Notes: generated from the sequence alone by a model not told the origin. A DNA stretch of 64,000 bases from Crithidia sp. LVH-60A (GCA_030078075.1 CP119646.1:372001-436000); one strand, 5' to 3'; shown: positions 11,939 to 22,446, numbered from the stretch's first letter. Made by a program: numbers and translations.

Positions 11939-12504
11939 CGGGCGCTCGCGGTCCTTCTCGCGCTTCTTCAGCTCCTGCTTGCGGGCCTTGTTGCGGTTCT
12001 GCTTCGTCGCGCGTGGCGCTTCGCAGCAAGCTGCTCCGCAAGCTGGCGCTCCTTCTTCTTCTCGTTCTTGATCTTGTGGATGTGCTCCACAAGGTTGCGC
12101 TTGTTGCGGAACACGTTACCCTTCGCGCGCACGTACAGGTCGCGGTACACGTGGCGGTCGATCTTCTTCTCCGCACGGTACTTGCGCAGCAGGCGGCGCA
12201 GAATGCGCAGGCGGCGCATCCACAGCTCCTTGCTCGGCATGCGGGCCTCGCGGCTACCCTCGCGGCGGCCAACGCCGTTGTGGCGGCCCATGTCCTTCGC
12301 AGCCTTCGTCTTGCGCCACCGGGCACGCGAGTGCACCTTCACCGGCTTGCGGATGATGAAACCATCCTTCACCAGCTTGCGCACGCTCTTGCGCGAGTTC
12401 GCGTTCTGGATCTCCATCGCCTCGTTGGGGTCCAGCCACACGCGAGCGCGGCCGCAGCCGAGGATGCTCGCCGCCAGACGGGCCTGCAGCTTCAGAGACA
12501 CCAT
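11938..12504 (-). pseudogene. RPL19: 60S ribosomal protein eL19, copy 1, damaged at the 3' end (probably artefactual)
   Basis: From the ATG at 12,502-12,504 the encoded protein matches copy 2 for about 162 residues, through the whole conserved globular core. Then two single-base insertions relative to copy 2 (in 12,005-12,035) shift the frame, and beyond 11,938 the sequence becomes the C/G smear. The 5' flank differs from copy 2 directly upstream of the ATG, so this is a separate locus. Identical core sequence plus errors only near the smear suggest a functional gene with bad sequence, not a true pseudogene. Both readings remain open. Confidence 0.75.
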
Positions 12505-13553
12505 TGTCAAGTCGAGCGGTTGTTCTCCTGCGTCAAGAATTCACACGTCAAATAGTTGCATCGTATAAGAACGATGGAAAAGAATTAGAGAGTGAGTGGT
12601 GTTGGGAGAAAAAAAGATTGAAAGTAACCCAGGCGTGTACGGAGAGGGAGAAAAGAAGAAATAAACAGAGGTTGAGAGAGAGGAGGTGTGCACGAGCACA
12701 TAGAGGTGAAAAAAAAATAAAAGCAAAGTGCGAAGACATTAATCAAGTCGATGCGTTTGGCATGGGAAAAAATACGAGACGAGAGAGGATGGGGCAGAAA
12801 GTGAGCGAAGTGAAGGTGTTTCGACCAGAGAACAACAAGAAAATGACAGAGACGGTCAACATGAGGCAGTGGGGACGAGGCACTCGTGCGCCAAATCATT
12901 CACGCGCCAGTCCAAGTGACGTGTAGACTCTAATTCATACGAGGAGAAAAACTCAAAGCAATGCGCGGTACAACAGCCGCAGGTTTTGTCGAGGCGTGGA
13001 GGCAAAGCCTCTAGAGAGAGCTTCTTTACAGTTGAACCTGGACGTCACCACAATGGAATAAAACTTACACATTCCGTGACTACCGCTCCGCTTAGCAAAC
13101 ATGAAAAGCTAAGTTGTGAGCTCGAAGAGCAGCTATCTCTGAAGCTGAAAGTGGAGTGCATCTAAAACAAACCCTTTTTTTTTCCTTGCCAAAGGAGTCA
13201 TGTGGGGATGAAACTCTTTTTCTCTCTCCCCGCAGTGCCGCCTCGCCAAAGATGCAAATGAAATTGAAGAAAGGAGAGTAAGAGCCGAGCAGTGCCCATC
13301 CACCGTGTTTTCTAAAGAGCGGGGAGAAGAGCATCCAAGTAGTTTACATCGAGGAAATAGAAGCCAAATGCAAGGGAAGCTGGTGGTGCAGGCTGGACGG
13401 CCGTCACGCTCTCATACTCTCTCTGATAAAGAGGAAAAGAGTGCAGGGGAGGAGAGCAAAAGTGAAAAGGTGATTGCTCTTTTCCCAAAGCCGCCCCCGC
13501 CGTCGTTCGCTCGTTTGCGCGCTGGTCAACGCTGCAGTACCGAGCCCGCCACC
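12505..13553. other. spacer with no gene seen
   Basis: About 1 kb that should hold the 3' UTR of the zinc-finger gene and the 5' UTR of eL19 copy 1. The plus strand is strongly purine-rich near 12,580-12,800, giving pyrimidine-rich transcripts that suit splice-acceptor use for eL19. I see no domain-bearing ORF. Confidence 0.55.
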
Positions 13554-14093
13554 TTACGCCTTTAAAAAGCTCATCAGCGACGCGCGCTTCTCGTCGGTGA
13601 GCATGGCGCCAATCTTCGCATCCAGCGCGCTTTGATAGCGGTCCGAGACCGCTCGCCTCGTCCGCGCCTCCTGCCGCCGCTCCGCCTCGGCGGCTGAGAT
13701 AGACGCGCTGATGCTGGCCAAAGTGTTACTGCCAGCTGGCTGCCGAGACTCCTCCTTTGCATCCGTGCAACTCCCTACAACGCTGCTGCTGCCACAGCGA
13801 CTTGGTGCAGAGACGCCATTCGAAGCATCTTCGCCGCGGCTGGAGAGCATGCTGCCGCTGCCGCCATCAGGATTCGCCGCACGTGTCGCACCTGCCTCAC
13901 TCTCCCTTGCCAAGAGAAGCTCGCGCGTTTCGCGGCTGAGTGTCTCCGTCAACTTCGCACATTCCGCGCGCTTTAAAATGGCGCTATCACGCCCGTGGCA
14001 GTCGCGGCGGTGATCGCAGAAGATGTCGCGATGCATGTACACGCCACACATGTCGCACTTGAAGTACTCTAAATCGGCTGTCATGTGCGACAT
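13554..14093 (-). CDS. small zinc-finger protein, C2H2/C2HC-like, hypothetical
   Basis: A 179-residue protein ending in TAA. I chose the ATG at 14,091-14,093 (MSHMTADLEYFKCDMCG); the frame stays open 30 codons upstream, but that part is poly-Lys-rich leader-like sequence. The N-terminus has a single zinc-finger-like motif: Cys13 and Cys16, then His28 with Cys32/His33 (C-x2-C-x11-H-x3/4-C/H). The middle is Ser/Gly/Ala-rich. The last 45 residues are basic and helical and end in SLMSFLKA. The motif suggests nucleic-acid or protein binding, but I do not recognise the family. It sits between the two eL19 copies in the same orientation, probably within one polycistronic unit. Confidence 0.7.
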   Translation of the reverse strand: MSHMTADLEYFKCDMCGVYMHRDIFCDHRRDCHGRDSAILKRAECAKLTETLSRETRELLLARESEAGATRAANPDGGSGSMLSSRGEDASNGVSAPSRCGSSSVVGSCTDAKEESRQPAGSNTLASISASISAAEAERRQEARTRRAVSDRYQSALDAKIGAMLTDEKRASLMSFLKA

Positions 14094-15486
14094 CTTCGCT
14101 ACAATAATGTTCTTCTTCTTTTTTTTTGTAAAGGAAATGGATGCGACGGCGATGACGATCAAGGGTAGCGGATTGACGCCCACTGACTCTCGTGCGTGTA
14201 AAGCGTTTCCTACGCTGCTCCAGCCAAAGTAGCAAAGCGAGAAGGCGTGTGGTTCCGTCGATACTCACGTCCGGCACTTCTAAAATGCTGAGAAAATTTA
14301 AGAGGTTATAGCAGAAGCACTGAGACGTGGCTGCCGCTCCTAAAATATCAAAAGAAATGTTTTGGCGTGAGAAAAATCTGTGTGTTTTTTTGTTTTTTCC
14401 CTTGCCTGCACACTACCAAAGTGCTGAGAAAGTGGCGAAAGTCAGAAAAAAAAAACAGAAAAGATCGCACCGTGGTGCCTCGCTCAAGAAAGATTCAAAG
14501 CCTTACAACACAAAGCACCGCAGCGCCGCCTTGACGAGCACAAGGAAGAAAACTGCTTTTCACAGAGGGGCAAAATACACCAAAGCGACAAGGAGAAACG
14601 TTCTCAAGTTTTGTTTTCCCTGCAAGAGTGTAAAGTAATTCGTCAGTGACACGCAACTCGAATGTTCTTTGTATCTTTTCAAGCGAAAGAGAGAAGGTAA
14701 AGAGAGAAGAGTGGAAGTCCATCGATGCGTCAAAGCATACTAACGTCATGACCCTTAGCGTGGTCCAGCACAGCCACGATGCAGACCATGCTCAGGCCGC
14801 TGTAGTCAGCCTCACACGAAAACATTGCCGCCGCCCCTTCACCACATCACTCGATGCACCGTCCCGTCAGTTTGCTTTTCAACCCACCACGCCGCACTGT
14901 TGTCCGCCCTCTCTGCCCCTCCTCAAGCTCGCAATCCAGAGGTCACAGGCAAGAGGAGGAAGAAACGCAGGACGGTCCCCTTTCGATACGCCGAGCGTTG
15001 ACGCAGCAGCTCAGGCAACGGGGACAGCACGCGAGGGAGGGAGAAAATGAGAGCAACTGAACGGCACAGCACCGTCGTGGCGCAGGAAAGGAAAAAAGGG
15101 AGCAACGTCTCGTATGGCGAGAGAGTTGAGCAAGCAAAGCCGCGCCAAGGCGGACACCTCGCCAGCCTTGTTCAACACTGGAATGCTACTCGGACCCTCG
15201 CAAGCAGCTTTGAGTTCTCCGCTTCACCTTTAAGCGCCTTCACAACGAGCGGTCTTAACGCCGCCGATTGCCTGTGACTCGGCAGGCACCGGCCACTCCA
15301 GCACATTCGCTAAGTTCCACGCCACATCGCCTTTTTTTTTTTAGAGAGTAAATGAGGAAACAAGAAAACGAAAAGGTAGAAAATATGTCTTCCAGACGGT
15401 GCAGAACATGCACAGGACAGAACGGCAGAAAAGAGGGGCGTCAGGCAGCGTCAACCAGCCACAGTGCGCGGGGCACCAAAGCGGTC
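14094..15486. other. spacer with no gene seen
   Basis: About 1.4 kb between the zinc-finger gene and eL19 copy 2. Open frames on both strands are short and compositionally biased with no domain. It probably contains the eL19 copy 2 3' UTR and the splice signals of the zinc-finger gene. Confidence 0.55.
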
Positions 15487-16284
15487 TTACTTCTTCGCCT
15501 TCTTCACCGGCGCCGCACCCTTCGCAGGGGCAGCAGCCTTGGCCGGAGCGGCAGCCTTCGCCGGCGCAGCAGCAGCAGCAGCCTTCGCCGGAGCGGCGGC
15601 CTTCGCGGGGGCGGCAGCCTTCGCGGGGGCAGCGGCGGCCTTCTTCGCAACAGGCGCAGCCGACTTCTTCGCAGTCTCGGCCTTCTTCTTCTGCGCAGCA
15701 GCGGCGGCGTCGTCGCGCTTCGCGCGCTCGCGGTCCTTCTCGCGCTTCTTCAGCTCCTGCTTGCGGGCCTTGTTGCGGTTCTGCTCGTCGCGCGTGCGCT
15801 TCGCAGCAAGCTGCTCCGCAAGCTGGCGCTCCTTCTTCTTCTCGTTCTTGATCTTGTGGATGTGCTCCACAAGGTTGCGCTTGTTGCGGAACACGTTACC
15901 CTTCGCGCGCACGTACAGGTCGCGGTACACGTGGCGGTCGATCTTCTTCTCCGCACGGTACTTGCGCAGCAGGCGGCGCAGAATGCGCAGGCGGCGCATC
16001 CACAGCTCCTTGCTCGGCATGCGGGCCTCGCGGCTACCCTCGCGGCGGCCAACGCCGTTGTGGCGGCCCATGTCCTTCGCAGCCTTCGTCTTGCGCCACC
16101 GGGCACGCGAGTGCACCTTCACCGGCTTGCGGATGATGAAACCATCCTTCACCAGCTTGCGCACGCTCTTGCGCGAGTTCGCGTTCTGGATCTCCATCGC
16201 CTCGTTGGGGTCCAGCCACACGCGAGCGCGGCCGCAGCCGAGGATGCTCGCCGCCAGACGGGCCTGCAGCTTCAGAGACACCAT
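15487..16284 (-). CDS. RPL19: 60S ribosomal protein eL19, copy 2, intact
   Basis: A 265-residue protein of the large ribosomal subunit. Residues 1-160 form the eL19 core: the N-terminal globular part with [17 protein letters not shown] (12-28) and [17 protein letters not shown] (32-48), the basic loop around [18 protein letters not shown] (60-77), and a long basic helix. Residues 160-192 continue as a charged helix ([12 protein letters not shown]). Residues 193-265 form a Lys/Ala/Pro tail built from repeats of the AAPAK type. Other eukaryotic eL19 proteins are near 190-200 residues; long Ala/Lys-rich extensions are known in trypanosomatid ribosomal proteins. The start follows the conserved MVSLKLQ opening and the stop is TAA. 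Confidence 0.95.
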   Translation of the reverse strand: MVSLKLQARLAASILGCGRARVWLDPNEAMEIQNANSRKSVRKLVKDGFIIRKPVKVHSRARWRKTKAAKDMGRHNGVGRREGSREARMPSKELWMRRLRILRRLLRKYRAEKKIDRHVYRDLYVRAKGNVFRNKRNLVEHIHKIKNEKKKERQLAEQLAAKRTRDEQNRNKARKQELKKREKDRERAKRDDAAAAAQKKKAETAKKSAAPVAKKAAAAPAKAAAPAKAAAPAKAAAAAAPAKAAAPAKAAAPAKGAAPVKKAKK

Positions 16285-17838
16285 GACTCCTATTCTTTTT
16301 TCCTGCGCGGAAGACTGTCAAATGAGCACAGACAGGTGGGCATACAGTAAGGAATAAGAATGAAGTATGAGCGAGATGTGCAAGTGCATCGTTGTAACAG
16401 GAAATTTGCAGCAGAGAAAGAAAGGCAAAGAAGAGGTAAGAGAAGGAGGAAAACATAAGAAGTGCTGCGTCACAGGAAAAACCATCAGATGAGCCATATA
16501 TGCATTACTTTACGTCACTCCTCGATGAGGTTTAATCGTGCATTGCACAGACCAGATCAATCAAATGCCACGTCTGCCCTTCTGTCACGATTGCAAACAA
16601 CCGGCCTGAGGGAGCACGGACAGTGTGATGTCGTTGATCATAGCGCTGAAAACAGCAAAAGTAACCAAAAGGCAGAGCATTCCCTCAAAGCGATAAGCAC
16701 CGAAGCCAGCTTCACCCATCTGATCGCCATTGTTCATGTCCCTACGCAGCGGCCCCGCACACACACACACAATTAAAAGAAAGCCAGTGGAAGCTGCAAG
16801 AGCCTCTTTCTTGCCAACAAGCCTGAGACCATCGCTTGCTGCACTTTGTTAGGTCGTGCTACCGCACGCACCTCATAAATGTTCACATGTTTCTCTTTTG
16901 GTTTTTCTTCGGTCTTCCTTTCATCTCGCATTTCCCTTACATTAAGATAAAAGAGAGTGTCGTCTTCCATGAGACAACAACAATCCAGGAGATTTATCAG
17001 CGAAAAATAGAAGAAAAGAGCCTCGTACACTTTTTGTTTTGTTTTGCGTTCTGCCACAAGAGGGCAACACATGAGCTAAGAGGAGAAAAAAATAGTAATA
17101 ATTTGTGTCCGTTTTGGAAAATAGAAATTCAATTGGGAAAAAAAAGTTTTAAAAGAAAAAGTCAATTTCCATCTGATCTCCTGCATAACGAAATGCGAAC
17201 ACCAAACAGCGGCAGAAACTACCATGTGAGGCATTTAACACCATCTGCACTTTCACCACATTCAATATGGGGAACTCACTGCTGGAGAGAGAGAGAGAGA
17301 CAACAGACATAGAACTATAACGCAGGCTTTTAATGGCAGCGGTACAAGCAAGACAGCGCGTCCTCCAGCGTCGTTTGGTGGCACCACTGTTTCTCGTTGT
17401 TGCCACGTTGTTTACTTAAAAGTAGCGCGCTGCTCGTCGCAATCACACAGCGCCGGTCGCAGGAAAAAAAGAGAAACTTTTGAAAAAAAAATGAGAAGTT
17501 CAACTTATCTTTTGAGAAAAAGAAAGGTCGTATCAGACTAAGTACTGAGAGCAGCAGCAAGTGATGGAGCCTCTTTCTTGCAGAAGTGGTCAGAATCAAC
17601 CACTTGAGAATCGCAGGTCCTTCATAACACCATCGTGGCGCTCAAAAGCCCGTCGGCAACACACATGCAACAAACTTTAACCACATTCCACTTTCTCGAC
17701 CGAATGCAGCATTCATAATATGCGCCACAAATCGGGAGTCTGGTCGCAAAGCTGTAACATAACAACGAACACCACACTGACTCCGCACTCTTGTCGTCAA
17801 TCGACCATACGCACAATCCAAACGAAACCTCGCTTCTC
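16285..17838. other. spacer between eL19 copy 2 and the aldolase array
   Basis: Holds the eL19 copy 2 leader and the 3' UTR of the leftmost aldolase copy. This 3' flank is unrelated to the spacer found behind every other aldolase copy, so similarity to the array starts right at the aldolase stop codon. A GA run lies at 17,285-17,301. No gene is seen. Confidence 0.6.
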
Positions 17839-18924
17839 TTAGGCCTCCGCCTCCAGCTTCGCGTCGTACTTGCCGGACGAGGCAAGCGAGTTCATGCGCG
17901 CGCGGTGCAGGAAGGCGCGGCGCGCGTCCGGGATCAGCTCGTCCTTGCCCTTCCACGCCAGCAGCGCGCTACCCTGCAGCGCACGGCCAAACGTGAACGT
18001 CATGTGCCACGGCCGCGCAACAGGAGCGTTGTTGATCGCGTTCAGGTACTCCGACGACTGCAGCTCGCTCAGGCCACCAGACAGGAACCCGATCGCGGGC
18101 ACCGCCGGCGGCACAACGCGCGACAGCGTCTGCACCGTCGCCAGCGCAACCTCCTCCGGCGTGCACTTGATCCCGGACTCGGACCCGGCAACAACCATGC
18201 TCGGCTTCAGGAACATGCCCTCCAGGATCACGCCGTGGCGGTGCAGCGCAGCGAACACCGTCGCCCACACGTGCTCCGACACGCGCTGGCACGTCTCCAC
18301 GTCGTGCGTGCCCTCCAGCATCACCTCGGGCTCCACAATCGGCACAAGCCCGTTCAGCTGCGACAGCGCAGCGTAGCGCGCCTGCGTCTCAGCGTTGAAC
18401 TGGATCAGCGACTCCGACACGTTCCCGTTCTGGATCTTGAACACGTTGCGCCACTTGCAGAAGCGCGCACCGAGCTTGTAGTAGTGCTGCACACGCTCCA
18501 CGTACCCGTCCATGCCGGCAGTCATCTCCTCGCCAGGCGCACCCTCATAGAACGGGCACAGCCCGCCGTCAACGTTCACGCCGGACACGATCCCGTTCTT
18601 GCGCAGCATTTCCGTGAACATCATCCCGTTGCTGCACTGCTGCTCCACCGTCTCCTTGCTCAGGATCACGCCGCCGATGTACTTGTTCAGGTCCTCCGTC
18701 TCCAGCAGGATCACGCGGTACTTGCGGCGGTTCGCCTCGTTGTTCTCCAGGCCCATCGGCGCGAAGCGTGCGTCGTACGCGTCATTCGGCTCGTCCGCGG
18801 CGAGGATGCCCTTGCCGCGCGTCGCGAGAATGCGCGCCGTCTCCAGCAGCTCCTTCTCGTACGGCGTGCGCACGCGGCCGTAGGCGGGCAGCTGCGACTG
18901 AAGCACAGTGGTCGTAGCGGGCAT
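17839..18924 (-). CDS. class I fructose-bisphosphate aldolase-like, copy 1 (leftmost)
   Basis: A 361-residue class I (Schiff-base) aldolase fold; the family cleaves fructose 1,6-bisphosphate to DHAP and glyceraldehyde 3-phosphate. By motif alignment with rabbit muscle aldolase, the following are kept: Asp33 (here D44), Lys146 (K157), Arg148 (R159), Glu187 (E198), Schiff-base Lys229 (K240 in FLKPSMV), Ser271 (S282) and Arg303 (R314). Changed are Ser35 (P46), Ser38 (A49), Lys41 (A52), Lys107 (N117) and the C-terminal Tyr (the protein ends KLEAEA). The N-terminus [15 protein letters not shown] lacks the Arg-Val half of the trypanosomatid glycosomal PTS2. I start at this ATG because upstream codons are spacer that stays open by chance. 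This copy has a unique 3' flank and a private synonymous change in codon 3. Confidence 0.93.
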   Translation of the reverse strand: MPATTTVLQSQLPAYGRVRTPYEKELLETARILATRGKGILAADEPNDAYDARFAPMGLENNEANRRKYRVILLETEDLNKYIGGVILSKETVEQQCSNGMMFTEMLRKNGIVSGVNVDGGLCPFYEGAPGEEMTAGMDGYVERVQHYYKLGARFCKWRNVFKIQNGNVSESLIQFNAETQARYAALSQLNGLVPIVEPEVMLEGTHDVETCQRVSEHVWATVFAALHRHGVILEGMFLKPSMVVAGSESGIKCTPEEVALATVQTLSRVVPPAVPAIGFLSGGLSELQSSEYLNAINNAPVARPWHMTFTFGRALQGSALLAWKGKDELIPDARRAFLHRARMNSLASSGKYDAKLEAEA

Positions 18925-18953
18925 GGTGCACGGAGGTGGGGGTGTGGAAGTTA

Positions 18954-18979
18954 GGGTGTGTGGGTGGTGGGTGGTGGGG
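18954..18979 (+). other. potential G-quadruplex motif in the aldolase 5' UTR, repeated in the intact units
   Basis: The plus (template) strand has four G runs, GGG at 18,954, 18,962 and 18,969 and GGGG at 18,976, separated by 5, 4 and 4 bases. This fits the usual G3+N1-7 rule. The motif lies between the predicted splice acceptor and the ATG, so the mRNA carries the C-rich complement. It is present upstream of each intact copy; in copy 2 the region is smeared into a poly-G/poly-T run. Confidence 0.6.
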
Positions 18980-19020
18980 TGGTGTGAGTGTGTGTTAGTT
19001 TTGCTTGGGTGGCGGTTATT

Positions 19021-19022
19021 CT
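19021..19022 (-). promoter_or_regulatory. candidate spliced-leader acceptor AG of the aldolase unit
   Basis: On the minus strand a pyrimidine-rich stretch (about 19,050-19,115) is followed by this AG, the first downstream of the tract, leaving a 5' UTR of about 96 nt. The same AG recurs 97-98 bases upstream of the ATG in the other intact units (for example 23,629-23,630). Inferred from sequence only. Confidence 0.5.
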
Positions 19023-20191
19023 GTTGCGTTTGGGAGACAGGCGCGGCGCAGCGTGAGGGGTGGCGGGGAGAGGTCAAGAGGGATGGTAAGGGACAGAAAC
19101 ACGGAAGCAGGGGGAGGGGGGCGGCGCAGGCGCACAGCCGCGCGCACACACATACGCTCGCTCAAAGGCCGCACGCGTCGAGGTTGCAAGCGCTGCACCG
19201 CAGCGTGCAGCTCAGTGCGGCGGAGGGGGCCCGCTCTCAGGTCCCACACGCAGACTCACGCCCGCACACAAGTCCGTTCACCTTCGGTTTTCTGCTTTCG
19301 CAGGGGGATTGCATTCGGTTTCCGTTTCTTTTCGCGCACAAGGTGCATACAACAACGCACAAACAATGGAAGATCCACGGCGCACGTGCCCCAGTCCACA
19401 GGCAGTGCATCGAGGGGGGCAAAACAACGGCGCAGGGCAGCACCACACACCCCAGCGGAGGGAGCAGCGGACACCACCATCCAGTCCCCGCCCCCACATT
19501 CCCGACGCCCCACTTCGCACGTCTGAGCAGGTAGCACGACACGTCAAGCACCTGAGACGCTAGTGATTCGCACAAAGAGAGTTGAAAAAAATAGTGATAA
19601 AAGAAAGTAAAGAATTCGTTTTCGGTCGATGATGGTGGCGTGTGCGGCGGCAGTCGCTACGCGGCAACCGCAAAGGCTGCCGAGGAGCGCAGCGGGGGGG
19701 CAAAGCTCGCCGCTGTCGCAGGGGTCCCTGCACGCTGCCGCACACGCACAAAACAAAAATAGGAGAGAAGAGAAAACAGGTGTCAGCGCCGCGGAAACAC
19801 GGCGGAGACACGGGTCATTTTGAACAGAAAGAAAGCACCTCGAGAGTCAAAGGTGGAGAGACGAAGATGAGAGAAAAAATGAAGGAAAAGACGGTGGCGG
19901 CGTCCCAGCGGCCCTGCGCTGCCACACGCGGGGCAGCACCACAGCAGTGCATGGAAGGCGCGCCAGCCGTACGTTAGTGGTCCTTTTGAAGATATCGTCC
20001 GCGCGCGTGCAGCGTTGGCACGGCACTGCGCAGCGGACCGCACCGTCCCGCCAGGCAGGACAAGGTGCAACTTTTGAGCCCTCGCAACACAAAACACATC
20101 CGCCGCATCTCTCGAGGGGGAAAAACAGAAGAGGAGGGCAGACGAGCACGGGGAAGGGAGAGCGAGAGAGAGCAGCGCCGCACGCCAGCCC

Positions 20192-21184
20192 TTAGGCCTC
20201 CGCCTCCAGCTTCGCGTCGTACTTGCCGGACGAGGCAAGCGAGTTCATGCGCGCGCGGTGCAGGAAGGCGCGGCGCGCGTCCGGGATCAGCTCGTCCTTG
20301 CCCTTCCACGCCAGCAGCGCGCTACCCTGCAGCGCACGGCCAAACGTGAACGTCATGTGCCACGGCCGCGCAACAGGAGCGTTGTTGATCGCGTTCAGGT
20401 ACTCCGACGACTGCAGCTCGCTCAGGCCACCAGACAGGAACCCGATCGCGGGCACCGCCGGCGGCACAACGCGCGACAGCGTCTGCACCGTCGCCAGCGC
20501 AACCTCCTCCGGCGTGCACTTGATCCCGGACTCGGACCCGGCAACAACCATGCTCGGCTTCAGGAACATCCTGCCCTCCAGGATCACGCCGTGGCGGTGC
20601 AGCGCAGCGAACACCGTCGCCCACACGTGCTCCGACACGCGCTGGCACGTCTCCACGTCGTGCGTGCCCTCCAGCATCACCTCGGGCTCCACAATCGGCA
20701 CAAGCCCGTTCAGCTGCGACAGCGCAGCGTAGCGCCCCTGCGTCTCAGCGTTGAACTGAACAGCGCCCCCCAAACCCCCCCCTTTTTGTATTTTAAAAAG
20801 TTCCCCCCCTTTAAAAGAAGGCACCCAGCGTAGTAGTAAGAGAGAAAACCCCCCCCAACCCCCCCACCCCGCCGGCAAGCACCCCCCCCCCCCCACCCAC
20901 AAAAAAAAAAAAGGCCCGCCGTCAACGTTCACGCCGGACACGATCCCGTTCTTGCGCAGCATTTCCGTGAACATCATCCCGTTGCTGCACTGCTGCCACC
21001 GAGCTGTACTTGTTCACCTCCGTCCACACCGCGTACTTCGCGGCGCGAGCCCATGCGTCGTCACGCGTCATTTGGCGGCTCGAGAGAATGCGGCGGGCGC
21101 CCTTTCCAGCAGCTCCTTCTCGTAGGGGGCGACGTGGCCGTAGGCGGGCAGCTGCGACTGAAGCACAGTGGTCGTGGCGGGCAT
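20192..21184 (-). pseudogene. aldolase copy 2, corrupted and about 95 bases short
   Basis: The C-terminal half (20,192 to about 20,755) matches the intact copies except for a 3-base insertion near 20,570 that would add an Arg in front of the Schiff-base motif. From 20,756 to 20,912 the sequence becomes homopolymer runs that still track the intact copy in blurred form. From about 20,995 to 21,110 the N-terminal coding part is rearranged and shortened. The ATG is recognisable at 21,182-21,184, immediately followed upstream by a poly-G/poly-T smear. Damage concentrated in smeared patches argues for a consensus error in one array unit, possibly a collapse point, and not for a real pseudogene. Confidence 0.75.
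20756..20912. other. homopolymer smear inside aldolase copy 2
   Basis: Aligned by eye to the same region of copy 3, words are kept in order but simplified into runs of C, A or T; for example the motif GTAGTAGT survives between runs. This is the clearest evidence that the smears in this window are misread versions of real sequence. Confidence 0.85.
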
Positions 21185-21190
21185 GGTGCA

Positions 21191-21210
21191 CGGGGGGGGG
21201 GGGGAGGAAA

Positions 21211-21249
<39 letters not shown>

Positions 21250-21263
21250 TTTTTTTTTTTTTT
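21191..21263. other. poly-G/poly-T smear replacing the G-rich aldolase leader
   Basis: In other units this interval is the G-rich leader with the G4-like motif. Here it is reduced to long G runs followed by a T run, and both flanks then resume normal unit sequence. Read as an artefact triggered by the G-rich leader. Confidence 0.8.
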
Positions 21264-22446
21264 GGTGGCGGGTTATTCTGTTGCGTTTGGGAGACAGGCG
21301 CGGCGCAGCGTGAGGGGTGGCGGGGAGAGGTCAAGAGGGATGGTAAGGGACAGAAACACGGAAGCAGGGGAGGGGGGCGGCGCAGGCGCACAGCCGCGCG
21401 CACACACATACGCTCGCTCAAAGGCCGCACGCGTCGAGGTTGCAAGCGCTGCACCGCAGCGTGCAGCTCAGTGCGGCGGAGGGGGCCCGCTCTCAGGTCC
21501 CACACGCAGACTCACGCCCGCACACAAGTCCGTTCACCTTCGGTTTTCTGCTTTCGCAGGGGGATTGCATTCGGTTTCCGTTTCTTTTCGCGCACAAGGT
21601 GCATACAACAACGCACAAACAATGGAAGATCCACGGCGCACGTGCCCCAGTCCACAGGCAGTGCATCGAGGGGGGCAAAACAACGGCGCAGGGCAGCACC
21701 ACACACCCCAGCGGAGGGAGCAGCGGACACCACCATCCAGTCCCCGCCCCCACATTCCCGACGCCCCACTTCGCACGTCTGAGCAGGTAGCACGACACGT
21801 CAAGCACCTGAGACGCTAGTGATTCGCACAAAGAGAGTTGAAAAAAATAGTGATAAAAGAAAGTAAAGAATTCGTTTTCGGTCGATGATGGTGGCGTGTG
21901 CGGCGGCAGTCGCTACGCGGCAACCGCAAAGGCTGCCGAGGAGCGCAGCGGGGGGCAAAGCTCGCCGCTGTCGCAGGGGTCCCTGCACGCTGCCGCACAC
22001 GCACAAAACAAAAATAGGAGAGAAGAGAAAACAGGTGTCAGCGCCGCGGAAACACGGCGGAGACACGGGTCATTTTGAACAGAAAGAAAGCACCTCGAGA
22101 GTCAAAGGTGGAGAGACGAAGATGAGAGAAAAAATGAAGGAAAAGACGGTGGCGGCGTCCCAGCGGCCCTGCGCTGCCACACGCGGGGCAGCACCACAGC
22201 AGTGCATGGAAGGCGCGCCAGCCGTACGTTAGTGGTCCTTTTGAAGATATCGTCCGCGCGCGTGCAGCGTTGGCACGGCACTGCGCAGCGGACCGCACCG
22301 TCCCGCCAGGCAGGACAAGGTGCAACTTTTGAGCCCTCGCAACACAAAACACATCCGCCGCATCTCTCGAGGGGGAAAAACAGAAGAGGAGGGCAGACGA
22401 GCACGGGGAAGGGAGAGCGAGAGAGAGCAGCGCCGCACGCCAGCCC

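Larger units (their letters stand above)
18925..20191. other. representative inter-aldolase spacer (between copies 1 and 2)
   Basis: About 1.27 kb, repeated with small changes between all copies. Read on the minus strand from right to left it holds the 3' UTR of the upstream copy, an AT-rich patch (near 19,585-19,620), a pyrimidine tract, the splice acceptor and the G4-complement leader. Open frames of 60-210 codons on both strands are conserved only because the DNA is; they cross the UTRs and show no domains. I see no second gene in the spacer. Confidence 0.7.

Noticed and set aside
11524-12555. 343-codon plus-strand frame through the C/G smear and opposite eL19 copy 1
   Set aside because: Half is poly-Pro/Gly from the smear; the other half is the antisense shadow of eL19.
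18949-18960. TTAGGG-like telomeric repeat in the aldolase leader
   Set aside because: A single TTAGGG occurrence inside a G/T-rich leader, with no tandem hexamers.
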